From Alphaproteobacteria bacterium (GTDB lineage: Bacteria > Pseudomonadota > Alphaproteobacteria > JANQMY01), in contig JANQPL010000005.1 in the NCBI GenBank assembly GCA_028289425.1, positions 124,001-188,000 on the forward strand: a stretch of 64,000 nt of DNA, written 5' to 3'. The position numbers were made by a program, and so were the translations under genes. The notes under the pieces are model-generated. The model worked only from the letters and a program-made list of their open reading frames with translations, was not told the DNA's origin and did not search any database. Shown here piece by piece: positions 62,904 to 64,000 of this stretch (the first letter of the stretch is position 1; each line of letters begins with the position of its first letter).

Positions 62904-63665
62904 TCATAGACTCGAGAAATCCGGGTCGCGTTTTTCGCGGAAGGCTGACAATGCTTCTTTGTTAGCTGGGCCGCCCATGAGGTCGGCGAGACCCTGGTTC
63001 TCTGCTTTTGCCGAGGCGCGCATTTGATCTTTTAATGGATCCATAACCAGTTTCTTCGTCATCACCAGCGAGGCCAAAGGTAGCGCGGCAAGTTTCCGCG
63101 CTTGATCCATCGCACGGAGCATGAGCTGATCTTGCGGCAACACTTCCAACGCCAGGCCTGCATCCACACATTGTTGGGCAGACCACCATTCGGCCGACAA
63201 AAGGAACCATAGGGCGTTTTGGCGCCCCATGAGTTTAGGGAATGTGAACGTGCTGGCCGCTTCCGCCGTCAGGCCCAACGCCGAGAACGGGCAGCGCAAG
63301 CGCGCGCCTTCCGCCATATAGGTAAGATCGGCAAGCCCGCATATCGTGGCGCCGATGCCGGCGCCCACACCGTTGACGGCGACAATGAAGGGCTTGGGAA
63401 AATCGAAGATCGCGTCCAGCAAACCCGGAAAGCCGTGTTTGGGCTTATCTTGCGGGCGGCCCATTTCCATCAAGTCCGCCCCGGCGGAGAATGCGCGCCC
63501 CGCTCCTGTCAAGATCAGCACACGTACTGAGCTGTCCGATGCGGCGTCCAGAAAGGCATCTGCAAGCTCGTCCATCAGCTTCGCACTGAATGCGTTGAGA
63601 GCCTCCGGACGATCCATTTCGACGATGCGGATCCCCCCTTCATTTTTGATGTTCAGTGTTTCCAT
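62904..63665 (-). CDS. Enoyl-CoA hydratase / isomerase family protein
   Basis: A 253-residue crotonase: EMDRPEALNAFSAKLMDEL, VLILTGAGRAFSAGADLMEMG (oxyanion-hole block) and AVNGVGAGIGATICGLADLTYMAEGARLRCPF. The Glu positions of classical hydratases are only partly filled, so an isomerase or hydratase role cannot be decided. It precedes a thiolase gene transcribed the same way upstream, with a terminator between, and fits fatty-acid or acyl-CoA catabolism. Confidence 0.88.
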   Translation of the reverse strand: METLNIKNEGGIRIVEMDRPEALNAFSAKLMDELADAFLDAASDSSVRVLILTGAGRAFSAGADLMEMGRPQDKPKHGFPGLLDAIFDFPKPFIVAVNGVGAGIGATICGLADLTYMAEGARLRCPFSALGLTAEAASTFTFPKLMGRQNALWFLLSAEWWSAQQCVDAGLALEVLPQDQLMLRAMDQARKLAALPLASLVMTKKLVMDPLKDQMRASAKAENQGLADLMGGPANKEALSAFREKRDPDFSSL

Positions 63666-63680
63666 GAAATCGCTCCAATG

Positions 63681-63714
63681 AAAAAGCCGGCCTCGGATAA
63701 TCCCGAGGCCGGCT
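63681..63714 (-). terminator. Rho-independent terminator of the thiolase gene
   Basis: Perfect 12-bp stem AGCCGGCCTCGG/CCGAGGCCGGCT (63685-63696, 63703-63714) with loop ATAATC. Read on the minus strand it ends in TTTTT, so it stops transcription from the thiolase gene. Confidence 0.9.
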
Positions 63715-63738
63715 CCACATTCATATATCTCGTCCGAT

Positions 63739-64000
63739 TTAGACCGTCTCGACGATCACCGCCGGGGCCATGCCGCCTGCCGCACACATGGTCACCAGAC
63801 CGCGCTTGAGGCCTTGACGCTGCAACTCGTCCACAATCGTGCCGATCAGGATGGAACCGGTGGCGCCGATCGGATGGCCAAGGGCCATGGCACCGCCATT
63901 CACATTGACTTTCGACCGGTCGAGGTCGAGATCACGGATGAATTTCTCCGCAACCACAGAGAACGCTTCGTTGATTTCCCAAAGATCGATGTCGTCCTTG
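63739..64000 (-). CDS. Acetyl-CoA acetyltransferase (thiolase), C-terminal part
   Basis: The 3' end of a thiolase gene whose start lies beyond the right edge. [34 protein letters not shown] (with the catalytic His) and [17 protein letters not shown] (catalytic Cys in C-x-G-G) are the standard C-terminal blocks of thiolases, which condense two acyl-CoA or cleave 3-ketoacyl-CoA. Biosynthetic or degradative class cannot be told from this part. Followed by the terminator 63681-63714. Confidence 0.95.
   Translation of the reverse strand, partial: KDDIDLWEINEAFSVVAEKFIRDLDLDRSKVNVNGGAMALGHPIGATGSILIGTIVDELQRQGLKRGLVTMCAAGGMAPAVIVETV

Overview
The window looks like chromosome from a moderately high-GC alphaproteobacterium. 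This is inferred from gene content (two MAPEG-type membrane proteins, a P450, a Rieske oxygenase, a dimethylformamidase-like protein, crotonases, a thiolase, a neutral-lipid gene cluster) and from intergenic palindromic repeats of the kind common in that class. Most genes are housekeeping or catabolic, densely packed and of even composition. Two stretches are more AT-rich and carry accessory genes: about 9.3-11.5 kb and about 12.0-26.0 kb.

Layout. 0-9.3 kb: cell-wall and lipid genes, small stress-type transcription units with their own ArsR and TetR regulators, a DUF559 gene framed by duplicated palindromic repeats, and uvrB. 9.3-11.5 kb: a promoter with two dyads driving three overlapping genes (ParA-type ATPase, a protein with an RNxxxH HEPN-like motif, and a second unknown protein), a candidate defence or toxin-antitoxin operon. 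12.0-26.0 kb: the main island. It holds (a) an operon of a large NACHT/STAND ATPase ending in a PD-(D/E)XK nuclease and an AAA_14/DUF4143 protein; (b) a set of genes encoding Cas1, a MerR-like protein, a second HTH protein, an HNH nuclease, a complete family B DNA polymerase and a Cas4/RecB-like nuclease, which is the gene content of a casposon (Cas1-using, self-synthesising transposon), with no CRISPR array and no other cas gene; (c) a small XRE regulator and a gamma-glutamylcyclotransferase-like gene. The island is bracketed by inverted copies of a 19-bp sequence.

26-46.8 kb: host genes again, including an outer-membrane protein, a GH3 glycosidase, an FeS-type photolyase/cryptochrome, an ArsR-SRPBCC-SRPBCC-DUF1428 operon with striking operators, a P450, a metallo-hydrolase, an N,N-dimethylformamidase-like protein and a GST. 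47-53.7 kb: four consecutive genes (HAD phosphatase/acyltransferase fusion, gpsA, plsB-like, wax ester synthase/DGAT) that together run from glycerol-3-phosphate towards triacylglycerol or wax ester. 54-58.4 kb: a KefC/KefF potassium efflux pair and amtB-glnK. 58.8-64 kb: Rieske oxygenase, ArsC/Spx-like protein, MDR reductase, an AhpD-like gene, a crotonase and the 3' end of a thiolase.

Two items stand out. The first is the casposon-like Cas1/PolB element. The second is the AhpD-like gene at 61612-62817: it is split by a single in-frame TGA exactly where the second Cys of the CxxC redox motif should be, so the best reading is a selenocysteine (CxxU) protein. No tRNA, rRNA, CRISPR array, insertion sequence or tyrosine recombinase gene was recognised.
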